64,000 bases of DNA from Enterocloster aldenensis. GTDB lineage: Bacteria > Bacillota > Clostridia > Lachnospirales > Lachnospiraceae. The notes below the pieces were generated by a model. That model saw only the letters and a program-made list of their open reading frames with translations. It was not told the origin of the DNA and did no database searches. Position numbers and translations under genes: made by a program. The stretch covers positions 1,179,824-1,243,823 of the forward strand of contig NZ_QVEX01000001.1 of NCBI RefSeq assembly GCF_003434055.1, written 5' to 3'. Below, piece by piece: positions 17,081 to 25,860 of this stretch. Position 1 is the stretch's first letter, and each line of letters opens with the position of its first letter.

Positions 17081-18955
17081 CTATCCCACCGGAGTAATGA
17101 TTACCCCGGGGCCGCCGGATTTCCCGCCGGGGGAAGCGCCCGGTGCCTGGCCTGACTGGCTTTCGCCCGGTGAAGTGCCGGCCTGGGCGCTGCCGCCTGA
17201 CTGGGAAGTCCCGCCAGGCTGGCTATTACCTCCAGGCTGACTGCTGCCTCCAGGTTGGCTGCTGCCTCCAGGCTGGCTGCCGCCTCCAGGCTGGACGCCG
17301 TCTCCTGACTGGCCCCCAGCGCCGTCCTGGCCGCCGTTATTTTCCTGTATCTGGCCCAGTACCCCCTCAGGGCCGGCCTGATATCTGGTCCCATTGATGT
17401 CAACCACGGTGTTTACCGCCATCCTGCCCGTGGATGGGTCCATATAATAGTGGAGGCCGTTTACATCAATCATGCCCTTTGCCATACGGCCCGAGCCTTC
17501 AAAATAATACCACGCGCCGTCCATCTCGCGCCAGCCGGTTGCCATGGCACCCGAACCCCTGAGGAAGTATTTCTCCCCTGCATCTTCCAGCCATCCGGTC
17601 TGCATGGCCCCCTGGCCGTCAGCATAGTACCAGGTTCCGTTATCATTAATCCAGCCTTTAGAAAGTACGCCCGTGTGATCCAGATAGTACCAGGTTCCGT
17701 TCTGGTTGGTCCATCCCTTGGCCATGGCTCCTGAGTTCTCCAGGAAGTATCTTCTTCCGTTGTCGTCCAGCCAGCCGGTCTGCATCACGCCCTGGCTGTC
17801 CGCATAATACCAGGTTCCATTATCGTCTATCCACCCCTTGGACAGGGCGCCTGAACTGCCGAAGTAGTACCATTTGCCGTTGTCGGATTTCCAGCCCGTT
17901 ATCATGCGGCCCGTACTGTCATCCAGATAATATTTCTGGTCCGAAAGCGTAAGCCAGCCCTTGGATGCAAGGCCCTCCCCGTCCATGTAGAACCATCCCG
18001 TGCCGTCGTCAATCCAGCTGTTTTTCTGTTTTACGTAGTTCTGGTAATAATAGGTCTTTCCCTGGATGGTCCTCCAGGTATTGCCCGGTATCACCGATGT
18101 AAAATCCTTAAACTGGAAATCAATATCCACATTCCCACTGATTCCGTTGACCGCGCCCGTGCTGGTGGCCTGCCACATCACCGGGTTCTGGTATGCCGGT
18201 TTTGCGGAGTAGCGGGCAACCCATACAGGATAATCCATCTTGCCCATGTCCAGTTTGTTGGCCAGCCAGTTGTCATTGGCATAAATGATGGGATAATAGC
18301 CGGCTTCGGATATACGCCTGCAGAACGCATTGGCGATTGCCGCCAGTTCGTCCTTGGACAAGGCGCCCTGGGTGGAATCCTCCATGTCAAATGCAACCGG
18401 ATAGGATACCGGATAATCGTGGATCAGGTCCAGGACAAAGTTGGCCTCGTCCACCGCCATCTCCGGCGTGGTGGCAAGGGAATAGATATAGACCCCCACC
18501 TTAACCCCGGCCGCGCTGGCCTGCTGTATGTTCCTGTGGAAATATGGGTCCACCGCACCTTTGGAGCGTGTTCCCAGCATGACAAAGGACACGTCGTCAG
18601 CAGCCACCTGGCTCCAGTTAATATCCCCCTGCCATCTGGATACGTCAATTCCCCTGAACAGCACGTTGCTGATGGATGTGCCGTCCGGCATCCGGTATGC
18701 CCCGTTTACCTTTTTCCAGGCATTGGGGTTGGCTGCGGCGGTGCCGGAGGATGCCGCGCCCGTACTTCCTGTACTCCCGGTGCCTGCCGCAGGCTGCCCG
18801 GGGCCTCCTGGGCCTGCTGATGTGGCAACCGGCGCCGATGTCTCTCCCGGCCCAATCGCCAGAGCGGTGCCTGCGGGAAGAATGGTGCCCGCGCTTATGA
18901 TTCCCGCCATGGCAAGTACCTGGCAGCGTCTTATCATGTGCATCTTGTTTTTCAT
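17081..18955 (-). CDS. secreted GH25 muramidase with choline-binding repeats
   Basis: 624 residues. A signal peptide (1-33, ending ALA) is followed by a Gly/Ser/Thr-rich linker, then a GH25 lysozyme domain (about 100-300): RGIDVSRWQGDINW, and the catalytic D-x-E as FDMED (190-192). From about 310 to 545 come around ten cell-wall-binding repeats of the GW-x5-WYY-x-D type, which bind choline on surface polymers. The tail (about 550-624) is a Gly/Gln/Ser/Pro tract made by an 18-base tandem repeat. It cuts the MurNAc-GlcNAc bond. The neighbouring choline-binding protein and choline kinase/cytidylyltransferase gene support phosphocholine as its anchor. AGGAGAA precedes the ATG. Confidence 0.93.
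   Translation of the reverse strand: MKNKMHMIRRCQVLAMAGIISAGTILPAGTALAIGPGETSAPVATSAGPGGPGQPAAGTGSTGSTGAASSGTAAANPNAWKKVNGAYRMPDGTSISNVLFRGIDVSRWQGDINWSQVAADDVSFVMLGTRSKGAVDPYFHRNIQQASAAGVKVGVYIYSLATTPEMAVDEANFVLDLIHDYPVSYPVAFDMEDSTQGALSKDELAAIANAFCRRISEAGYYPIIYANDNWLANKLDMGKMDYPVWVARYSAKPAYQNPVMWQATSTGAVNGISGNVDIDFQFKDFTSVIPGNTWRTIQGKTYYYQNYVKQKNSWIDDGTGWFYMDGEGLASKGWLTLSDQKYYLDDSTGRMITGWKSDNGKWYYFGSSGALSKGWIDDNGTWYYADSQGVMQTGWLDDNGRRYFLENSGAMAKGWTNQNGTWYYLDHTGVLSKGWINDNGTWYYADGQGAMQTGWLEDAGEKYFLRGSGAMATGWREMDGAWYYFEGSGRMAKGMIDVNGLHYYMDPSTGRMAVNTVVDINGTRYQAGPEGVLGQIQENNGGQDGAGGQSGDGVQPGGGSQPGGSSQPGGSSQPGGNSQPGGTSQSGGSAQAGTSPGESQSGQAPGASPGGKSGGPGVIITPVG
17214..17300 (-). repeat. 18-base tandem repeat inside the GH25 gene
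   Basis: Units of 18 bases beginning CCAGGCTGG start at 17214, 17232, 17250, 17268 and 17286, with few differences. They code for the (GGSSQP)-type tail. Copy number is likely to vary by slippage. Confidence 0.85.
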
Positions 18956-18970
18956 ACATTTCTCCTTATA

Positions 18971-19014
18971 TAAAAAATAAGAGGGGATGCCCAGCCGTCC
19001 GCTGTGACATCCCC
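18971..19014 (-). terminator. Rho-independent terminator of the choline-binding protein gene
   Basis: GGGGATG (18983-18989) pairs with CATCCCC (19008-19014); on the minus strand the stem is followed by TCTTATTTTTTA. It lies between the choline-binding protein and GH25 genes, so the latter depends on read-through or its own promoter. Confidence 0.8.
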
Positions 19015-19036
19015 CGTATTATGATCTGATTTACCC

Positions 19037-20101
19037 TCAGCCTGGTCCGTCTGTCCTTCCGGCCTGCAGGCCCCCTGAAGAACTTCCGCCCGGTGAATTG
19101 TTTCCGGAACTGGTTCCGGGATTCCCCCCGGACGTGCCTCCAGGCCCGTTGTTGCTGATGCCTGAGGAACCGCCGGATGCCCCCGGACCGCCGCTTGTGC
19201 CGGTGGAGTTGTTGTTGTCAACAGTCCCCGGAGTCTGGGCCGATACACCGCCGGCGTTCTGGCATATACCGCTGGCGTCAAAGGTGTACTGCGTTCCGTT
19301 GATGGTTGCCGTGGTGCCTGCAATCATCCTTCCCTCATTGGCAGGGTTCAGATAGTAATACTTTCCGTCCAGCTGAATCCAGCCAGTCATCATATGGCCA
19401 TTGCTGTTAAAATAGTACCATGAGCCGTCAATCTGCTTCCAGCCCGTGGACATCTTACCGTTACTCATATCCATGTAATACTTGTTGCCGTCACTGTCAC
19501 TGAGCCATCCGATCAGCATGCGCCCGTCCGTGTTCAGGTAGAAATAATCCTTGTCCACCTTGGCCCAGCCGGTCATCATCTTGCCGTCCGTGCCGAACAG
19601 GTACCAGTTGTCCTTAATCTGGGCCCAGGAATTCACAACGCACTTGCCGTTGCTCTGGAAATAGTACCAGGCCCCGTCCATCTCACGCCAGCCCGTTGCC
19701 ATGGTTCCGTTGCCCCGCATGAAATAAAAGTCGCTGGTGGTTCCATTGCTGATTTTCAGCCAGCCTGTTACCATGGTCCCATCATTTAGCATATAGTACC
19801 ATTTGCCGTCTTCCGGATTGACCCAGCCCGTTGCCATGATGCCGCTGGGCTTGAAGAAATACCATTTGCCGTCAATCTGCTTGAAATCCTTTGTCATATA
19901 TCCAGTGGACGGGTCCATGTAGTACCATCCTTCACTGGTCTGCAGCCATCCCGTGTATACCTGGCCGTTGTCGACATAGGTCCAGTTGTCATTTGATTTT
20001 GTCCAGCTGCCGGCGGCATAGCTGGTAAATGCGCTTCCCAATGCCATGGCCCCAATCATACCGGCTGCTGTGACAGCTGTCCAGTACCTTTTATGTCCCA
20101 T
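19037..20101 (-). CDS. secreted choline-binding repeat protein, no catalytic domain
   Basis: 354 residues. Signal peptide 1-30 (ending SYAA). Residues 31-285 consist of about ten cell-wall-binding repeats (GWLQTSEGWYYMDPSTG and similar), each with the aromatic residues that form choline sites. The remaining tail (about 290-354) is Gly/Ser/Asn-rich and unordered. GAGGAGG lies before the ATG. No enzyme domain is present, so it is probably a surface adhesin or scaffold held on phosphocholine. It neighbours the GH25 muramidase (one near-identical repeat, ATGWREMDGAWYYF, is shared by both) and the choline activation gene. Confidence 0.9.
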   Translation of the reverse strand: MGHKRYWTAVTAAGMIGAMALGSAFTSYAAGSWTKSNDNWTYVDNGQVYTGWLQTSEGWYYMDPSTGYMTKDFKQIDGKWYFFKPSGIMATGWVNPEDGKWYYMLNDGTMVTGWLKISNGTTSDFYFMRGNGTMATGWREMDGAWYYFQSNGKCVVNSWAQIKDNWYLFGTDGKMMTGWAKVDKDYFYLNTDGRMLIGWLSDSDGNKYYMDMSNGKMSTGWKQIDGSWYYFNSNGHMMTGWIQLDGKYYYLNPANEGRMIAGTTATINGTQYTFDASGICQNAGGVSAQTPGTVDNNNSTGTSGGPGASGGSSGISNNGPGGTSGGNPGTSSGNNSPGGSSSGGLQAGRTDGPG

Positions 20102-20206
20102 GTGTCATCCTCCTCGCCTCTTATATCCAGTAGGGGACAATATTCCCCAGTTTTCCACATATTTTTGATTATAGCACAATCCCATATGCTTTTGATAACA
20201 TTTTTA

Positions 20207-22078
20207 TTACAATTTCCGTAATTTCCTATAATATTTCTTGGCATACCGGTACATGATTATGGTGTACTCCCCGAATTCATCTCCCAGCGCGCTCTTATAC
20301 ACGGCCCACAGGCTCCACAGGAAACCTCCCAGCGCAGCGTAGGCATAGACGGCAAAATACTCGTCTTTTGTAGGTTCCCTTTGGAGGTAGCTTGCCAGAA
20401 GCTTCTCCATATCCGCCTCATCATAATAGGAATAGATTGCGCACATGGATACATCCATGATTGGGTCACACATGCCGGCATACTCCCAATCCAGAAGTTT
20501 TACACCGCCATCCTTAAGAAACAGGAAGTTATCCACATTGGCATCAATATGGCTCAGGCATTTGGGGCGGTCCATGGCGTCCATACAATCCATGAGCCAA
20601 TCCATCCACTCCCGCACCTCCTGGTAGTCCTCAAAAAGGTTGCCGCCATGGCTGCTGCACAGCTTTTCATAAAAATCAATCCTCTCACGGATGTCAAAGT
20701 CATGTCCCACCGTGATGCCTGACCCATGGAGCCTGCGCACCATCTCCATGCACCGGTCCATGTCAGACCAGTCCGAGGCGTCTGCATTCCTGGCCCCTTC
20801 GTAGTATTCGGCAATCTTATAACCGGTCCGTTCGTTCATATAAATCACATGCTCGGTAATGCCAAGGCAGGCCACTGCGTCATAGACCTGTTTTTCCTGT
20901 TTTCTGTTAATAAGCAGCTCCGTGCCCGGACCGGGGATACGGCAGATGCAGCTGCGCTCCCCAACCCTGAACAGGAAGGACTTGTTTGTCATGCCGGACT
21001 TCAGGCAGCGGATATCCTGAATCCGGGACTCAGGCACCTTAAATACCTCGGCCACCAGCTTCATGGCCGCGTTGTCAGAATGATTCTGATACCTGGGGTC
21101 GAATAAGCGCAGTTCTTCCAGGTTCTCGAACTCATATACCTGGTCGTCGGGCTGGCGGTTTGCATCCATTTCAATCTCATCCCAATGGGAGGGCGGCAGG
21201 CCGCAGGCCTTTGCGGCCTCATCAAGCAGAGCCCCGCCTTCCTGTTCCAGACGGCGCCTGGCCTCGCCTGACAGCATGTCCACATATACCTGTTCCCAGT
21301 AAAACTGCTCCGTGCCCGGGCTTTTGTAATAGGCCTCCAGCACAGGAAGGAACCGTGCGGAAAACTCCCTGGAAAAATAGGCCGGTCCATACATGACCCA
21401 CTGGTCCCTTCCGCCTATCTTCACATCCGTGATACGCCCCCTCTTGTTAAAGGACAGGCACCATTCCTTGGTCTCGCCATGCTGATAAGCGGCGCTGTAC
21501 CATGCCCCGCACTCATATGCGTGGAACATGTTCTCCCTCATCCAGTTGTCGGAGGACAGCACATACATGTTCCGCCCTTCCAAGACCTTCCTGGACCTGT
21601 GGATGGTGGCCAGGGTGTTCTTGTCCGGATACTCAGGATTATAGAGAAGCTTCACATCATATTTGTCTATCAGATATTCAAACTTTTCCTTCAGGTAACC
21701 CACCGCTATGGTGATGTCCGTAACCCCTGCCTCATGAAGCTGGCCTATCTGGCGCTCAATCATACGCTCCCCGAACACCTCCAAAAGCCCCTTGGGGGTC
21801 TCAAATGTCAGGGGGACGAACCTGGAGCCAAACCCTGCTGCTATGATTAATGCACCGTCAACCTTATACCCTTTTAGCAGGCGCTTCCCTTCCCCTGTAA
21901 GCTCCCATCCGGAGCCGGCTGCGCCGTCCCCCCGTTCCGCAATGTATCCCATTCCGATGCACTCTTTTATAAGCCCGTTGGCAGTACCCAGGGACACCTT
22001 AAGCTTTTGCGCCATCTCCCTCTGGGTGATATCCGGCTGCTCCAGCACTGTCCTGCACACAAGTCCATGTCTGTCCAT
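20207..22078 (-). CDS. HTH–phosphocholine cytidylyltransferase–choline kinase fusion (LicC-LicA-like)
   Basis: 623 residues from MDRHGLVC, chosen because GAGG lies about 10 bases upstream. Three parts: a winged helix-turn-helix (about 5-65, DITQREMAQKLKVSLGTANG), a nucleotidyltransferase (about 75-300, ALIIAAGFGSRFVPLTFET with its Lys in TPKGLLE), and a choline kinase/APH-type phosphotransferase (about 345-600, LSHIDANVDNFLF catalytic loop and LLDWEYAG metal motif). Known LicA and LicC phosphorylate choline and activate it as CDP-choline for transfer to cell-surface polymers. Adjacent choline-binding proteins support this. The HTH is unusual for a metabolic enzyme and may bind DNA or be a relic. 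Another aminoalcohol, such as ethanolamine, is possible. Confidence 0.85.
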   Translation of the reverse strand: MDRHGLVCRTVLEQPDITQREMAQKLKVSLGTANGLIKECIGMGYIAERGDGAAGSGWELTGEGKRLLKGYKVDGALIIAAGFGSRFVPLTFETPKGLLEVFGERMIERQIGQLHEAGVTDITIAVGYLKEKFEYLIDKYDVKLLYNPEYPDKNTLATIHRSRKVLEGRNMYVLSSDNWMRENMFHAYECGAWYSAAYQHGETKEWCLSFNKRGRITDVKIGGRDQWVMYGPAYFSREFSARFLPVLEAYYKSPGTEQFYWEQVYVDMLSGEARRRLEQEGGALLDEAAKACGLPPSHWDEIEMDANRQPDDQVYEFENLEELRLFDPRYQNHSDNAAMKLVAEVFKVPESRIQDIRCLKSGMTNKSFLFRVGERSCICRIPGPGTELLINRKQEKQVYDAVACLGITEHVIYMNERTGYKIAEYYEGARNADASDWSDMDRCMEMVRRLHGSGITVGHDFDIRERIDFYEKLCSSHGGNLFEDYQEVREWMDWLMDCMDAMDRPKCLSHIDANVDNFLFLKDGGVKLLDWEYAGMCDPIMDVSMCAIYSYYDEADMEKLLASYLQREPTKDEYFAVYAYAALGGFLWSLWAVYKSALGDEFGEYTIIMYRYAKKYYRKLRKL

Positions 22079-22199
22079 CAATACAAATCCTCGCTTCCGT
22101 CCCATTTATGTTCAAAATATTCATTTAACAAAAATATATGAACATTATAACACATCCCCCGGAAAATGCAAGCCGGATTAAGGCTCCATGGAACAGGGG

Positions 22200-22243
22200 A
22201 TGGAAAAGGGGCCTCCACCCTACCGGCAGGACCCCTTTTCCAT
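22200..22243 (-). terminator. 12-base perfect stem downstream of glnN
   Basis: ATGGAAAAGGGG (22200-22211) pairs perfectly with CCCCTTTTCCAT (22232-22243). No clear U-tract follows, so it could end glnN transcription with Rho or merely protect the RNA end. Confidence 0.5.
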
Positions 22244-22321
22244 ATAGGCTTATCTATCATGATACTCATTTCCCCGTAACTGACTTGACCATGTCCGGCC
22301 GCATGTCTGATGGATTTGACA

Positions 22322-22409
22322 GCCGGCTTCTATATCCGATGCAGCAGCCAGTCTCCATATCCGACGCCGCGGCAGCCGGTTTCTGTGTCTGACGCCGCGG
22401 CAACCGGCC
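22322..22409. repeat. 28-base imperfect tandem repeat after glnN
   Basis: Units begin at 22322 (25 bases), 22347 and 22375 (28 bases each), each running GCCGG/AG..TCT..ATCCGACGCCGCGGCA-like, with a partial unit reaching the glnN stop. The rest of 22079-22408 shows no gene. Confidence 0.7.
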
Positions 22410-24523
22410 TACACTTCAAATATCAGGTCGCCGTAGCTGGGCATTGGCCACAGTTCCTTATCCACTATCATTTCCAGCTTATCCACCGGCGCCCGTAAGG
22501 CCTCCATGGCAGGTACCACTTCACTGTGATATGCGGCTGCCTGGGCAATCCCGCCATCCGCACCGGCCGCCTTCTCAGTCACCTGGGCCAGCCTTAACAC
22601 AGCTGCCTTGGTATCGGCCAGCAGGCCGGAGGCCTCCATGAGAAGTCCTGTCTGTGTGCTCACATCCGCCTCCGGGCAGGCGCCCTTGACCGCGGATATA
22701 GAGGCTGCCAGCTGCGTGGTATATTTGATGACCGCCGGTATAATGGACTTGCTGGCCATATCATACATGGTCCTGGCTTCTATATTGATGGCCTTGGAAA
22801 AGTTCTCATATTCAACCTCAGCCCTGGACTCCAGTTCAGCCCTGGTAAATACGCCGAATTCCTCAAACAGCTTCACTGCCTTATCCGTTGTCAGGGCAGG
22901 AATGGCCTCCACCATGGAGCGGATGTTGGGAAGGCCCCTTTTCCCTGCCTCCGCAACCCATTCATCCGAGTATCCGTTTCCATTAAAGATGACCCTTCTG
23001 TGGGCTGACAGCATTTCCTTAATCATGTCATGGACCGCCATGTCAAAATCCTCTGCCTTTTCCAGGGCATCGGCAGCTTCCTTGAACGCTTCCGCCACAA
23101 TGGTGTTTAACACGGTGTTGGGGCTTGCAATGGAATCAGAGGAACCCACCATACGGAACTCGAACTTGTTGCCTGTAAATGCAAATGGCGAGGTCCTGTT
23201 CCTGTCCGTTGCATCCTTATCCAGGTCAGGAAGGATATCAACGCCGGTCCTTAAGGTGCCGCCCTTCTTGGAATGGGTGGCTTCACCTGTGCTGCACAGC
23301 TGGTCAATCACATCCTCCAGCTGCTCTCCAAGGAAGATGGAGATAATGGCCGGCGGCGCTTCGTTGGCGCCCAGCCTGTGGTCATTGCCCACATCTGCAG
23401 CCGACTCCCGCAGCAGGTCTGCGTGAAGATCCACCGCCTTAATGATACATGCCAGCACCAGAAGGAACTGGATGTTCTCATGGGGCGTGTCACCTGGGTT
23501 TAAAAGATTGGTGCCGTCGTCCGCGGTCAGGGACCAGTTGTTATGCTTTCCTGAACCGTTGACGCCTGCAAATGGCTTCTCATGGAGAAGGCATGCCATT
23601 CCATGGCGGCCAGCCACCTTTTTCAGTGTCTCCATTACAATCTGGTTGTGGTCCACTGCCTGGTTCACGCCCTCATATATGGGGGCCAGCTCGTGCTGTG
23701 CAGGCGCAACCTCGTTGTGCTGTGTCTTGGCCGGCACGCCCAGCTTCCAAAGTTCTTTATTCACATCGTTCATGTAGGAACCGATCCTCTCACGGATGGC
23801 GCCAAAGTAATGGTCCTCCAGCTCCTGCCCCTTGGGCGGCATGGCTCCAAAAAGGGTGCGCCCGGTGTAAATCAGGTCCTTGCGCTGTAAGTACTTTTCA
23901 CGGTCTACCAGGAAGTATTCCTGCTCAGCCCCCACGGACGGAGCAACCCGCCTGGCCGTGGTGTTCCCAAAAAGCCTGAGGATCCTTAGGGCCTGCTCAT
24001 TAACTGCCTGCATGGAGCGCAGCAGCGGCGTCTTTTTGTCCAGGGCCTCGCCTTTATACGAGCAGAAGGAGGTAGGGATGCAGAGGGTGACGCCGATGGC
24101 GTCCTCCCTTAAGAATGCGGGAGAGGTACAATCCCAGACCGTGTAGCCCCTGGCCTCAAAGGTGGCGCGCAGGCCGCCTGAGGGGAAGGAGGATGCATCC
24201 GGCTCACCCTTGATCAGTTCCTTGCCGGAAAATTCCATGATTACCTTGCCGTCGCTTGGAGCAGAGATAAAGGAATCATGCTTCTCAGCCGTCACGCCTG
24301 TCAGCGGCTGGAACCAATGGGTATAGTGGGTGGCCCCCCTCTCAATTGCCCAGTCCTTCATGGCGTGTGCCACCACGTCCGCAATACTGGGATCCAGTTC
24401 CGCGCCGTCTTCCACTGTCTTTTTCAGCTTCTTATACACATTTTTAGGCAGACGGTCCTTCATCACCGCATCATTGAACACATTTTTCCCGAATATCTCA
24501 GATACATTCAATACATCGCTCAT
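22409..24523 (-). CDS. glnN: glutamine synthetase type III
   Basis: 704 residues from [18 protein letters not shown], the usual GSIII start, with GGAGGAATCT before the ATG; an in-frame ATG 57 bases upstream is not needed. GSIII hallmarks: length near 700, the [15 protein letters not shown] block that binds metal and glutamate, and [16 protein letters not shown]. It makes glutamine from glutamate, ammonia and ATP as a large dodecamer. It stands alone, with the fba terminator upstream, so it is probably monocistronic. No GlnR-type site was recognised. Confidence 0.95.
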   Translation of the reverse strand: MSDVLNVSEIFGKNVFNDAVMKDRLPKNVYKKLKKTVEDGAELDPSIADVVAHAMKDWAIERGATHYTHWFQPLTGVTAEKHDSFISAPSDGKVIMEFSGKELIKGEPDASSFPSGGLRATFEARGYTVWDCTSPAFLREDAIGVTLCIPTSFCSYKGEALDKKTPLLRSMQAVNEQALRILRLFGNTTARRVAPSVGAEQEYFLVDREKYLQRKDLIYTGRTLFGAMPPKGQELEDHYFGAIRERIGSYMNDVNKELWKLGVPAKTQHNEVAPAQHELAPIYEGVNQAVDHNQIVMETLKKVAGRHGMACLLHEKPFAGVNGSGKHNNWSLTADDGTNLLNPGDTPHENIQFLLVLACIIKAVDLHADLLRESAADVGNDHRLGANEAPPAIISIFLGEQLEDVIDQLCSTGEATHSKKGGTLRTGVDILPDLDKDATDRNRTSPFAFTGNKFEFRMVGSSDSIASPNTVLNTIVAEAFKEAADALEKAEDFDMAVHDMIKEMLSAHRRVIFNGNGYSDEWVAEAGKRGLPNIRSMVEAIPALTTDKAVKLFEEFGVFTRAELESRAEVEYENFSKAINIEARTMYDMASKSIIPAVIKYTTQLAASISAVKGACPEADVSTQTGLLMEASGLLADTKAAVLRLAQVTEKAAGADGGIAQAAAYHSEVVPAMEALRAPVDKLEMIVDKELWPMPSYGDLIFEV

Positions 24524-24650
24524 AGATTCCTCCATCCTCTCTTTGATCCTTCCTTTTGGATCTTCTGCTTCATTTTCCATAGTCCTGTTATCCTGTCAAA
24601 ATCCAAATACCATTTCCCGTAATTTTATTCAGTCCGGCCGGATATATAAC

Positions 24651-24684
24651 AAAAAGGTGCTCTCCCCTTGAGAGAGAACACCTT
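24651..24684 (-). terminator. Rho-independent terminator of fba
   Basis: AAGGTG..CTCTC pairs with GAGAG..CACCTT around a short loop, and on the minus strand the stem ends in TTTTTG. It lies about 110 bases after the fba stop. The rest of 24524-24792 is AT-rich and holds no gene. Confidence 0.8.
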
Positions 24685-24792
24685 TGTTCTTTATTAAAAT
24701 AAACCATTTCCTTTAAAATTGCAAGCAGTTTTTCGGGAAAACATGTTTTTTATTCTAATAAGCATTATTAAGCTGTCTTAATATCTTAGGAC

Positions 24793-25656
24793 TCAAGCCT
24801 TGCCCACGGAACCGAATAATTCCATCTTTTCTTTTACGGTTGCCTTGATTGCATCTGCGCCCGGGGCAAGCAGTTTCCTTGGGTCAAAGCCTTTGCCGCT
24901 CTTGTCCTTGCCGGCCTCGATGTACTCCCTGGTGGCTGCTGCAAAGGTAAGCTGGCACTCTGTGTTAACATTAATCTTGGCAACGCCCAGGCTGATTGCC
25001 TTCTTAATCATATCCTCAGGGATACCGGTTCCGCCGTGAAGCACCAGAGGCATGTCGCCTACAGCCGCTTTCACATTCTCCAGCACGTCAAAGCGCAGGC
25101 CTGGCCAGTTCTCCGGATATTTGCCGTGGATATTGCCGATGCCTGCTGCCAGGAAGTCGATTCCCAAATCAGCAATGGCCTTGCACTCATTTGGATCCGC
25201 ACACTCGCCAAGGCCAACAACGCCGTCTTCCTCACCGCCGATGGAGCCCACCTCAGCTTCCAGGGACAGTCCCATGTTATGTGCAATCTTAACCAGTTCC
25301 TTGGTCTTCTCAATGTTCTCCTCAATTGGATAATGGGAGCCATCGAACATGATGGAGGTAAATCCTGCCTTGATACATTTATAGCAGCCCTCGTATGAGC
25401 CGTGGTCCAGGTGCAGGGCAACCGGAACCGTGATGTTCAGTTCTTCCATCATGGCCTTCACCATGGCAGATACTGTCTTAAAGCCTGTCATATACTTTCC
25501 TGCGCCCTCTGATACGCCCAGGATAACCGGAGATTTGAGTTCTTCTGCTGTCAGCAGCACGGACTTGGTCCACTCAAGGTTATTGATGTTAAACTGTCCA
25601 ACTGCATACTTGCCTTCCCTAGCCTTGTCAAGCATCTCTTTTGCTGAAACTAACAT
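24793..25656 (-). CDS. fba: class II fructose-1,6-bisphosphate aldolase
   Basis: 287 residues. LHLDHGSYEGC holds the catalytic Asp and a zinc His; LEAEVGSIGGEEDG and the C-terminal VLHGGTGIPEDMIKKAI (second zinc His and phosphate loop), followed by KINVNTECQ, are all present. It splits fructose bisphosphate into DHAP and glyceraldehyde 3-phosphate in glycolysis. Length is typical of the short class IIB enzymes of clostridia. AAGGAGGG precedes the ATG, and a TATAAT box lies about 50 bases upstream. A tagatose-bisphosphate aldolase (GatY) is related, but no galactitol genes are nearby. Confidence 0.93.
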   Translation of the reverse strand: MLVSAKEMLDKAREGKYAVGQFNINNLEWTKSVLLTAEELKSPVILGVSEGAGKYMTGFKTVSAMVKAMMEELNITVPVALHLDHGSYEGCYKCIKAGFTSIMFDGSHYPIEENIEKTKELVKIAHNMGLSLEAEVGSIGGEEDGVVGLGECADPNECKAIADLGIDFLAAGIGNIHGKYPENWPGLRFDVLENVKAAVGDMPLVLHGGTGIPEDMIKKAISLGVAKINVNTECQLTFAAATREYIEAGKDKSGKGFDPRKLLAPGADAIKATVKEKMELFGSVGKA

Positions 25657-25703
25657 TTGATACCCTCCTTATAAAGTTTGTTATTTTATTAACTATCTCA
25701 CCT

Positions 25704-25709
25704 ATTATA
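25704..25709 (-). promoter_or_regulatory. -10 box of the fba promoter
   Basis: Minus strand TATAAT (25709-25704) inside GCGATATAATAGG, 48 bases before the fba ATG. No good -35 at 17 bases, so only the -10 is claimed. Confidence 0.5.
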
Positions 25710-25860
25710 TCGCAGCTGCGAACAAAAAGGAAGATGTTTTTTTAATTTATAGTCCATATCGCGTCAGGACCAGAATGTCCCGCATTAAATGCCCTGCCCG
25801 TGCCATTGGAAAACCAGTCCGGCAAAACAGTAAGGTATTTAGTATGGGTAATGCTATGGA

